Shown here: piece after piece, positions 57,330-64,000 of the stretch | How positions within the stretch are numbered: position 1 is the stretch's first letter | Layout of the letters: the number at the start of each line of letters is the position of its first letter | NCBI RefSeq assembly: GCF_022174665.1 | Contig: NZ_CP076562.1 | Span: 2,310,525 to 2,374,524 of the forward strand | DNA length: 64,000 bases | Direction of reading: 5' to 3' | Source of the DNA: Eubacterium sp. MSJ-33 | GTDB lineage: Bacteria > Bacillota > Clostridia > Lachnospirales > Lachnospiraceae | Program-made: the position numbers and the translations under genes | Notes under the pieces: generated by a model | What the model was told of the DNA's origin: nothing | Databases searched by the model: none | What the model saw: the letters and a program-made list of their open reading frames with translations, nothing else

Positions 57330-58847
57330 ATGTACGAGTATAGTATTCAGGAAGCAAAAAAGGAAATAAAGGACAGTATTCGAATCTATTTACAAAAAGA
57401 TGCAGCAGGAAACTATCTGCTTCAGGGAAGTAAAAAGAATCCATTTTATATTGTAGGAGAACCGGGTATTGGAAAGACAGAGATGGCAAAGCAGATTGCA
57501 GATGAGCTTGAAATAGGATTTTTTGCAACGTCTCTCACGCATCATACGAGAAATTCAGTATTAGGACTGCCCACGATTGTAGAATTTAACGAGGAGAAAA
57601 TGACAGAATATACCATGCCGGATATGCTGGCGCAGATCGAAAAACTTTGCGCAAAAGGAGAGACGGAAGGGATTTTGTTGATTGATGAGTTCGCATCGAT
57701 GAGTGAGGCGCTGGTGGCACCGATGCTTGCTTTTTTGCAGAGCAAATGTATTGGCAATCATTATCTTCCGGAAGGATGGACTTTGATGTTATGCAGCAAT
57801 CCGCCAGAGTATAACGAGACAGCCAGAGAGTTTGATGCGGCGGTGATGGATCGTGTGCGTTATATGCGGGTAACATATGCGGGAAAAGATTTTTTACGGT
57901 ATGCAGAACAGATAAATATGCATCCACTGATTATCGAGTATCTTCGTAAAAACCCGGATCAGGCATATGTTTGTGTAAATAATAATGGAAAGAAAGAAAT
58001 TGTAACAGCCAGAAGTTGGGAAAATCTTTCAAATTGTATCTACGGATACGAAGCAATTGGTGAGCAGGTGACAGAGCGCCTGGTGTATCAGTTTATTAAA
58101 TCGGAGAGAACGGCATATGGATTTTGTCAATATTATGTGTTAAGCAACACGGCATTTTGCGCAGAGGATATTTCCAATATTTTAAATGGAAATATAAAGA
58201 CATATTTTGCGAAAATACGCGCTTTGGATTATGAGAAGAAGTGGAGGGTGATCAAGCTTTTACAGGATGAGCTTCTAACAGGAAGTGAGACAATTGAAGT
58301 CCGGGGACGATATCTGGACTATCTGGCGGATATGATTGATAACTGGACAGCGTGGATGTGGACACAAAAAGATACAAAGGAGCAATCTGGTGCGTCAGTA
58401 GAAACGCAGGCCATTCGAGGAGATGATTATTATTTTGCGCTTAATTATCTGACCGGGAGAAATTCCATGAGAGTTCTGCCGGATTGCCTGATGGAAAAGG
58501 CGGCAAATCCGGAGTGGCAGAAATTAGAGACACAGATGGCGGAAACTGTCATGGAAAAGGTCAGCAGGGAGCATAGTATTGTTGGGAATAACATCAATCC
58601 GGAAATTTTGACACAGATGCAAAACTGGCATACAAGGCATACTGCAGATAACATGGAGAAAATAAAACAGAAGAATAATCAGATAAAAAACACATTTGAA
58701 TTTTTGGACTATATTGGGGATCCAATTATTCGGGAGAATTTCGTACGCAATCTGAACCAGCAAAGCAGTCTGCTTTATATACTTGCAAAAGGCGAAAATA
58801 AGCCATATATAAAGGCTATGACTGCATTGCTTGGCGAAAGTGCCTGA
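57330..58847 (+). CDS. MoxR-type AAA+ ATPase (gene 4)
   Basis: A 505-aa ATPase. Walker A is GEPGIGKTEMA near residue 43, Walker B GILLIDEFASM near 115, sensor 1 MLCSNPPEY near 145, and Arg-finger DAAVMDRVRYM near 165, all in the MoxR style. A long helical C-terminal part (~200-505) ends without a known domain. The start is ATG 57330 with AAAGGAG 11 bases upstream; ATG 57309 overlaps the previous stop but has no ribosome site. MoxR ATPases act as chaperones for VWA proteins, matching gene 3. It converges with the WYL gene with no gap. Confidence 0.85.
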   Translation: MYEYSIQEAKKEIKDSIRIYLQKDAAGNYLLQGSKKNPFYIVGEPGIGKTEMAKQIADELEIGFFATSLTHHTRNSVLGLPTIVEFNEEKMTEYTMPDMLAQIEKLCAKGETEGILLIDEFASMSEALVAPMLAFLQSKCIGNHYLPEGWTLMLCSNPPEYNETAREFDAAVMDRVRYMRVTYAGKDFLRYAEQINMHPLIIEYLRKNPDQAYVCVNNNGKKEIVTARSWENLSNCIYGYEAIGEQVTERLVYQFIKSERTAYGFCQYYVLSNTAFCAEDISNILNGNIKTYFAKIRALDYEKKWRVIKLLQDELLTGSETIEVRGRYLDYLADMIDNWTAWMWTQKDTKEQSGASVETQAIRGDDYYFALNYLTGRNSMRVLPDCLMEKAANPEWQKLETQMAETVMEKVSREHSIVGNNINPEILTQMQNWHTRHTADNMEKIKQKNNQIKNTFEFLDYIGDPIIRENFVRNLNQQSSLLYILAKGENKPYIKAMTALLGESA

Positions 58848-60140
58848 TCAATAGCGGGACAACCCTTTGGATACAGAGGAAATCAGGGTGTCAACAGCTT
58901 CCGGTGGTGAAAGAAGGCGTACATGGTCGATGTGCTGTTTTGCCCAAAGAACAGTACCTGAAATAGAGTGATGCAGGCTTACCATGTACCAATGTTCACC
59001 GGTTAATTCCAGTTCGGAACGGGAACTTGAAAGAACTTGATTTGCTTCCTGTTCTGATATTGGACGGATATGTATGTTGGAACCAAATGTATCAAGCAAT
59101 GCATTTCCGGATGAGAATGTGGCATCTTCACAGACTAACATACGGATATCAACTTTGGAACCGCCGTACATAACAGGATGACTTTTCTTGTATTCCAGGG
59201 CGGAAAACGATTTTCTATATTGTAAAATATCTTCTGAAATCAAAAGTGGTTTCGAGCTGATATCCTTATATGGGCGAATCTCAATCATACGATCAATACG
59301 ATAGATTGCAAGATCGCTGATTTCCTTGGATTTATCTGTGTGGGCTGCAAGATAGTAAAAACCATTTGCCTCGAAAATAGCAATTGGATCCAGACGTTGC
59401 CATTTAGGAAGCCCGGATGCAGTCGTTCTGGTCGCAATTAAATCAAAACTTGAAGTAAGTGGATTTAACTGATATTTGCCATAGTTTATTTCTACCTGGC
59501 ATTCCATATGGAGCAAATGAATGAGAGTAGCCAGATTCTTTAACAGCTTTACCGAAGCGATATCCATGTGAAGCTCTTTATCAAAAGACAAGTTTTCTGT
59601 GTTGCACGCCTGATTTACAAGTTCAGGGGTAGCAGCATTTGCCAACCGCTTCCGCAAATTCTGAATTTCCCGAACGGATAAGTAGGGATTTACCTCGGCT
59701 CCGTTTAAAAGAGAAAAAAGTTCCTGTGGTTCAAACTGCGATTGAAAGGCATAAAATAATTCACGGTTCGCGGACTTATCTACTGTTATTCCGGATGTGT
59801 CAACTTCCTCGGCAGAGATGTATCGAGGATGCCTCTTGGTGGAAGCAGGATGCAAGTAGTATTTGTTGATATAGCCACCGTATATCAGGCAGAAAAAGTC
59901 TGGATATGCGGTTGAAAAAGCAAATAAGTCATCTAGCGCTTTGCGGATAGTTGGTTTTGACACATTGAAGTGAACTCCTGTGCACAATTCTGCTTCTTTC
60001 TCCAGCGCATTTTGAATTGTTTTCACAGACATTGGGGTTGTCAAGTCAGATTCTCTGTGCAGGATGCCACACAGACAGGCTTTTAAATTGGTTGAAAAAC
60101 CAGGGATGGTACTTTCTCTTTTCCCAGGGGATGAATTCAT
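58848..60140 (-). CDS. WYL-domain transcriptional regulator
   Basis: A 430-aa protein starting at 60140 behind AAGGAG. The N-terminal ~100 residues hold a winged-helix region (VKTIQNALEKEAELC, FNVSKPTIRKALDDL). The middle and C-terminus carry a WYL-type ligand domain (WQRLDPIAIFEANGFYYLAA, the expected WYL triad seen as FYYLAAH) and a WCX-like tail. WYL regulators sense nucleic-acid-like ligands and often control defence or DNA-damage genes. It converges on the AAA-VWA operon and has a consensus promoter, so it is expressed from the phosphatase side. Confidence 0.78.
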   Translation of the reverse strand: MNSSPGKRESTIPGFSTNLKACLCGILHRESDLTTPMSVKTIQNALEKEAELCTGVHFNVSKPTIRKALDDLFAFSTAYPDFFCLIYGGYINKYYLHPASTKRHPRYISAEEVDTSGITVDKSANRELFYAFQSQFEPQELFSLLNGAEVNPYLSVREIQNLRKRLANAATPELVNQACNTENLSFDKELHMDIASVKLLKNLATLIHLLHMECQVEINYGKYQLNPLTSSFDLIATRTTASGLPKWQRLDPIAIFEANGFYYLAAHTDKSKEISDLAIYRIDRMIEIRPYKDISSKPLLISEDILQYRKSFSALEYKKSHPVMYGGSKVDIRMLVCEDATFSSGNALLDTFGSNIHIRPISEQEANQVLSSSRSELELTGEHWYMVSLHHSISGTVLWAKQHIDHVRLLSPPEAVDTLISSVSKGLSRY

Positions 60141-60169
60141 ATCAGGTTCTCCTTGCATTTGATATATCA

Positions 60170-60198
60170 ATTATAGTAAGGTGATCGAGAGTTGTCAA
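60170..60198 (-). promoter_or_regulatory. Consensus promoter of the WYL gene
   Basis: On the minus strand TTGACA, 17 bases, TATAAT, an exact match to the housekeeping consensus, about 30 bases before the start codon. On the plus strand the same bases contain TTGTCA (60192-60197) with TGTTAT 18 bases on, a weaker divergent promoter for the phosphatase. Confidence 0.85.
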
Positions 60199-60247
60199 AG
60201 TATTAAGTTAGAGCGTGTTATTTAGGTAGAGAAATGGAGGGAACGGG

Positions 60248-60835
60248 ATGAGAACATACGTTATGTCAGACATTCATGGCATGTATAATAAATTTATGCT
60301 GATGCTTGAAAAATTACAGTTTTCAAGTGCGGACAGGCTTTATGTGTTAGGAGATCTGGTGCAGCGTGGACCGGATTCGGTTAATGTAGTACGAGAAATT
60401 ATGCATCGAGAAAATGTAGAGGCAATTATGGGAAATCATGACCGGATGGCGTTAGATTTCCGTGATCCGGAGATCTTTGCAGACAGAGAAGTGGTAGAAT
60501 ATCTTCGGAAATTACCACTGTATAAGAAAATTGGAATAGCAGGACAGAAATATATACTTGTTCATGCCGGTCTTGGGGCTTTTTCAAAGGAAAAGAAATT
60601 TGAGAGTTACTCGGAGGGGGAGCTTACGTGGACACGCACGGATTATACAAAACCTTATTTCGAAGATATTATTGTGATAACCGGGCATACGCCGACACAA
60701 AAAATTCCGCACAATCCATATCCGGGGAAGATTGTGCGGATGAATAATCATATTGCAATTGATTGTGGTGCACCGTTTAAACATGGATGTTTAGCTGCAC
60801 TTTGTCTGGAAACAGGAGAAGAATTTTATGTTTAA
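60248..60835 (+). CDS. PPP-type metallophosphatase, paralogue of the one at 39.9 kb
   Basis: A 195-aa calcineurin-like phosphatase with MSDIHGMYNKF, LGDLVQRGPDS, MGNHDRM, VHAGLG and ITGHTPTQ. It matches the 39894 protein along its length, but GNHE reads GNHD and it is 40 residues shorter in the middle. Substrates could be phosphoproteins or dinucleoside polyphosphates. GGAGGGAACGG precedes the ATG. It is divergent from the WYL gene, and its stop overlaps the convergent transporter gene by four bases. Confidence 0.87.
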   Translation: MRTYVMSDIHGMYNKFMLMLEKLQFSSADRLYVLGDLVQRGPDSVNVVREIMHRENVEAIMGNHDRMALDFRDPEIFADREVVEYLRKLPLYKKIGIAGQKYILVHAGLGAFSKEKKFESYSEGELTWTRTDYTKPYFEDIIVITGHTPTQKIPHNPYPGKIVRMNNHIAIDCGAPFKHGCLAALCLETGEEFYV

Positions 60836-62163
60836 AATGCCACCTTCATCGCGAGCGCAATCACACATAGGATAATCGCGATTGGCACATACAGGTATCG
60901 CCCAAGGAAATACCACAGCTTCCCTCGAGGTTTTTTGCCACCTTCATTGATTGCTGCAAATAAATCTTCTTTCTTCATGATCCAGAACCAGGAAATTGCA
61001 CCAAGTGTTGCACCAATCGGAATGATGTAGATGGAGACAAGATCCATCCAGGTACCCCAGCGGGTGATGGCTTCCATACCGATTCCGGCACCAAGGCAGA
61101 TCACGCAGATAATGCCGAGTGCAACAGTACGGCGCAGCTTCGGGAAGCGGTGCAGAAGGGATTCGGCAACAGCTTCAAACATGTTCTGCAGGGAACTTAC
61201 ACCGGCGAAGATCATTGCCGCATACAGGATAATCGCAAAGACCTGTCCAAGCGGAATATCCTGCAGGATCGATGGCAATGTGATAAAGAGCAGGCTTGGC
61301 CCTGCGTCCACACTGACATCATAAGAGAAGCATGCCGGGATGATCACAAGCGCGGCAACCAAAGCTGCAATCGTATCGAAAATCGCGGTATGTCTCGATA
61401 CTGCGATGACGTCTTCTTTCCGGTCTAAGTAGGATCCATACGCAATCATACCACTTCCGGTTACGGACAGGGAGAAGAACGCTTGCCCCATGGCAGTGAT
61501 CCAGACAGTCGGATCTTTCAATGCTTCCCATCTTGGGATAAACATGAATTCATACCCGCTTGCTGAACCGGGCAGCAGAGCTACGCGGGCTGCAAGTACA
61601 ACGAAAATCAGGAAAAAGAGCGGCATCATGATTTTGTTGCTTTTTTCGATACTACTGGCACCGAGTAATAAAGTAAGCAGAGTGCCGATGATGATAATAA
61701 TATGGAATGGTACAACCGAGAAATCCGTCATCGAGAACGATTCGAACCATTCGGAAGTATTGACCTGCATTAAAAGTCCGGATGCAGAGTCAACAAATGC
61801 TTTTAATACATAGGCAACGATGATTGAATAGCCGATTGCGATGCATAGGGAACCTGTGAGTGGCAGCCAGCCAAGTGCACGCCCGGCAGGGGCGAGTTTT
61901 TCGTTTCGCGAACGCCATGCATTTTCATAGGACCCGAGTGTTCCTGTGTGTGACCAGCGTCCAATCGCAAACTCCGCCGGAAGTCCGACGTAGCTAAACA
62001 AAAATATAAACAATAAATAGATAAGAAGGAAGGCGCCACCGCCATTGCTTCCCATTTTATTTGGAAATCCCCAGACATTTGCCATGCCGACTGCGGAACC
62101 GACTGATGCAAGAATAAATCCCCAGCGGCTTTTGAACGATGTTCGAGTTTGTTCTTTTTTCAT
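60832..62163 (-). CDS. Sodium-dependent transporter, NSS/SNF family
   Basis: A 443-aa transporter with 11-12 membrane helices. The family's first helix is intact: SVGSAVGMANVWGFPNKMGS, followed by NGGGAFLLIY; unwound-helix residues are in FFSLSVTGSGMIAYGSY. It carries amino acids or similar solutes inward with sodium. The start is set at 62163 (MKKEQTRTSF); an upstream in-frame ATG would add 22 polar residues without a ribosome site. Confidence 0.88.
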   Translation of the reverse strand: MKKEQTRTSFKSRWGFILASVGSAVGMANVWGFPNKMGSNGGGAFLLIYLLFIFLFSYVGLPAEFAIGRWSHTGTLGSYENAWRSRNEKLAPAGRALGWLPLTGSLCIAIGYSIIVAYVLKAFVDSASGLLMQVNTSEWFESFSMTDFSVVPFHIIIIIGTLLTLLLGASSIEKSNKIMMPLFFLIFVVLAARVALLPGSASGYEFMFIPRWEALKDPTVWITAMGQAFFSLSVTGSGMIAYGSYLDRKEDVIAVSRHTAIFDTIAALVAALVIIPACFSYDVSVDAGPSLLFITLPSILQDIPLGQVFAIILYAAMIFAGVSSLQNMFEAVAESLLHRFPKLRRTVALGIICVICLGAGIGMEAITRWGTWMDLVSIYIIPIGATLGAISWFWIMKKEDLFAAINEGGKKPRGKLWYFLGRYLYVPIAIILCVIALAMKVAF

Positions 62164-62240
62164 AAATGTACCATACCTGTCTAATTTAGTCTGTATTTTA
62201 TCTATTCTACCATAAAAGCTTGTAATCAATCAATGTGCGT

Positions 62241-62690
62241 TGGAGTAAATATGAGAAAAAAGAGAAAATGCTCCAATCGTGAGACGAAAGCAAAGAAGTG
62301 AGTTGGAGCAGATGAGAGAAAAAAGAGAAATTGCTCCAATTGTGGATCGTAGGCGAAGAAGTCGGCTGGAGCAGATGTAAGAAAATAATGAAAAAACTCC
62401 AATTGTAGATAGGAGGCAAAAAAGTGGATTGGAGCAAGTGTAAGAAAAAAAGAGAAAATGCTCCAATTGCGAACAGGAAGCAAAAAAGTGGATTGGAGCA
62501 AGTGTAAGAAAAAAAGAGAAGATGCTCCAGTTGTGAACAGGAAGCAAAGAAGTGGGTTGGAGCAAGTGTAAGAAAAAAAGAGAAGATGCTCCAGTTGTGA
62601 ACAGGAAGCAAAGAAGTGGGTTGGAGCAAGTGTAAGAAAAAAGAGAAAATGCTCCAATTGCGAACAGGAAGCAAAGAAGTGGGTTGGAGT
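62241..62690. repeat. Tandem repeat, eight 63/64-bp units with internal hairpins
   Basis: TGGAG(C/T)A recurs at 62241, 62304, 62367, 62430, 62494, 62558, 62622 and 62685. Each unit carries TTGGAGCA and, about 20 A-rich bases later, TGCTCCAA, so each can fold into a hairpin; a GAACAGGAAGCAAA(G/A)AAGTGG spacer joins units. Units 5-7 are nearly identical and the outer ones are more diverged. All three minus-strand frames are open through it because the unit lacks stops, but no ribosome site or recognisable protein is present. Confidence 0.85.
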
Positions 62691-62917
62691 AAATGTGATG
62701 AAAAATGAAAATAATACAAGTATTGCGGAAATAGGGGAATATATGAAAACTATATGGAGCCGTCAGATGACATGATATAATGTAGCATAATGATGCGTGC
62801 GCATGTCGTCACGCTGGCGCGTGTGACATAAGATATAATAAAATCAAAGCAAAATACAGAAATGAACATATAAAAGTCATTTTATGATGATAAAGTTTCT
62901 TCGAAAGGAGGAAGTAC

Positions 62918-63613
62918 ATGTACAGATTTTTAATGATAGAGGATGATATACAGATCTGCGAGGTCGTGCAGGATTTTTTTGCACGTGAGAGCAAGGGAAC
63001 GATTCAGGTGCAAACTGCGCAGGATGGAGAAGTCGGATTAGGGAAATTCTATGAAAACGAATTTGATCTTGTGTTGCTTGACATTATGCTGCCGGGGATG
63101 AATGGATTGGAGTTATGTCGTTATATGCGAAGACGGAGTGTTGTGCCGATTATCTTCCTGACAGCGAAAGACACGGAGCAGGACATGATGCAGGGATATG
63201 CGACAGGATGTGATGATTATATGGTGAAACCATTTTCCCTGTCTGTCCTATATGCGAAATGTCTTGCCATCTTGAAGCGTGCGAAGGGGACAATACGCGA
63301 AGACGAGCTGGTGTGCGACGACATCCGTATGAATGTGCTGAAATATCGTGTAACGGTAGAAGGGAGAGAAGTAGACCTGTCCCCGAAGGAATTCGCTCTG
63401 CTTCGGATGCTGCTTGAAAATAAAGGCATGGTGTTGCTTCGGGAGCGGCTGTTAATTGGCATCTGGGGATATGATTATGAGGGTACAGACCGGTGCGTAG
63501 ATAATCATGTGCGAAAGCTTCGAAAGCATCTTGGAAGTGCAGGCAGATGTATCAAAACAGTGGTAGGAAAAGGTTATAAGATTGAGGAGATGTTACCGAA
63601 GAAAGGGGCGTAA
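62918..63613 (+). CDS. OmpR-family response regulator
   Basis: A 231-aa two-component regulator. The receiver domain (1-118) has the acidic pocket EDD, phospho-acceptor Asp in VLLDIMLPG near residue 52, and Lys in VKPFS. A trans-acting winged helix (130-228) has LSPKEFALLRMLLENKG and YRVTVEGREVDL. AAAGGAGG precedes the ATG. Its cognate kinase starts four bases after its stop. A TATAAT at 62833 may belong to its promoter, but no good -35 fits. Confidence 0.92.
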   Translation: MYRFLMIEDDIQICEVVQDFFARESKGTIQVQTAQDGEVGLGKFYENEFDLVLLDIMLPGMNGLELCRYMRRRSVVPIIFLTAKDTEQDMMQGYATGCDDYMVKPFSLSVLYAKCLAILKRAKGTIREDELVCDDIRMNVLKYRVTVEGREVDLSPKEFALLRMLLENKGMVLLRERLLIGIWGYDYEGTDRCVDNHVRKLRKHLGSAGRCIKTVVGKGYKIEEMLPKKGA

Positions 63614-63616
63614 CAT

Positions 63617-64000
63617 ATGAAAGGAAAAAAGAAGAAACTGACCGGTAGATGGAAGCGGGAAATGCGGAAGTACCGCGGGAATCTGATCTGGAAAGCTATA
63701 TTAATCAACTGTCTGGCAATTGCGCTATTTTGGGGAGTATGTAGTTGGGTACGAGGAAAAGCAAATATAGAAATAGGCAGTTATTTTACTGATGCAAGGA
63801 CCTCTGTGCAGGATTACATAATCAGTGTATTGTCGGATCCGGGATTGTTTGGGGCAGAAGAAAGATTAATAGAGAGTAAAATTGAGGTCAAAGACAGACA
63901 GGAGGATACGGATGGATTTTCCTTTTTGAACCGGGTATATGAACTTGGTACGGGAGAACTGATCTATGAAAACCAAAATCAGAAGGCAGATGATAAACTT
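63617..64000 (+). CDS. Sensor histidine kinase, N-terminal part (runs off the window)
   Basis: The first 128 residues of the partner kinase: a very basic N-terminus (MKGKKKKLTGRWKREMRKYR), one membrane helix (about 24-44), then the start of an extracytoplasmic sensor region. The catalytic domains lie beyond the end. Identity as a kinase rests on its coupling to the response regulator. Confidence 0.7.
   Translation, partial: MKGKKKKLTGRWKREMRKYRGNLIWKAILINCLAIALFWGVCSWVRGKANIEIGSYFTDARTSVQDYIISVLSDPGLFGAEERLIESKIEVKDRQEDTDGFSFLNRVYELGTGELIYENQNQKADDKL

Noticed and set aside
62241..62690. CRISPR array
   Set aside because: The whole unit is conserved, with no variable spacers of uniform length, and no cas genes are in the window.
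62207..62719. Long minus-strand reading frames of 100-170 codons across the tandem repeat
   Set aside because: All three minus frames are open only because the repeated unit lacks stops; the 63/64-base period shifts frame between units, and there is no ribosome site or known domain.

Overview
The window is a low-GC Gram-positive chromosome segment, most likely a gut Lachnospiraceae (Clostridia). The signs are strong AGGAGG ribosome sites with A-type promoters, Firmicutes-style genes (FtsEX with a PcsB-like M23 hydrolase, an MsmX-type ATPase, YitT, a CotF-like ferritin fold, an NSS transporter), and accessory families (TnpV, TnpW, DUF3847, MobA/MobL) typical of gut Clostridia mobile elements. 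The species cannot be told from the sequence alone. I saw no rRNA, tRNA or CRISPR array.

Layout. 1-13.4 kb is core chromosome: a Na+/drug-type ABC-2 exporter, an SDR reductase, a LytR_C protein, YitT, the sugar-ABC ATPase MsmX, a CdaR/PucR-like regulator, then ftsE-ftsX-pcsB-ctpA (cell-wall cleavage and processing), and guaA. 13.4-35.6 kb is a composite mobile region. An outer integrative mobilizable element lies just downstream of guaA (XRE repressor, Xis, tyrosine integrase, MobC, RepA-like ATPase, MobP-type relaxase, TnpV, and a helicase-HNH cargo cassette). Its integrase gene is split in two by an 11.7-kb serine-recombinase element inserted exactly in frame at a CATGT core. That inner element has its own RSF1010-like oriT and MobA/MobL relaxase, and carries an AviRa-like rRNA methyltransferase, an MBL-fold hydrolase, a zinc-ribbon P-loop kinase-like protein and a VOC protein.

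35.8-39.4 kb is an AT-rich accessory run: a Nudix-M24 fusion, several GNAT acetyltransferases (one broken by a stop codon), a histidine phosphatase and a remnant peptidase gene. 39.9-46.2 kb holds a PPP-type phosphatase, an unusual soluble fusion of a ClpB-like AAA+ module to an FtsH-like AAA+/M41 protease, and a chemoreceptor-like protein with a PilZ (c-di-GMP) domain. 46.4-52.5 kb is ordinary chromosome with two damaged genes: a GH1 glycosidase missing its N-terminus and a diacylglycerol kinase with an in-frame TAG. It also contains a short promoter-terminator leader.

52.6-60.8 kb is the most coherent unexplained system: a tight four-gene operon of a CbbX/SpoVK-type AAA+ ATPase, an unrecognised 502-aa protein, a VWA protein with a degenerate metallopeptidase domain, and a MoxR-type AAA+ ATPase. 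A convergent WYL regulator with a consensus promoter and a second PPP-type phosphatase follow. The window ends with an NSS transporter, an eight-unit 63/64-bp hairpin-bearing tandem repeat, and a two-component system whose kinase runs off the end.

The two AAA+ islands, each next to a paralogous small phosphatase, and the helicase-HNH cassette at the end of the outer mobile element are the best candidates for undescribed systems.
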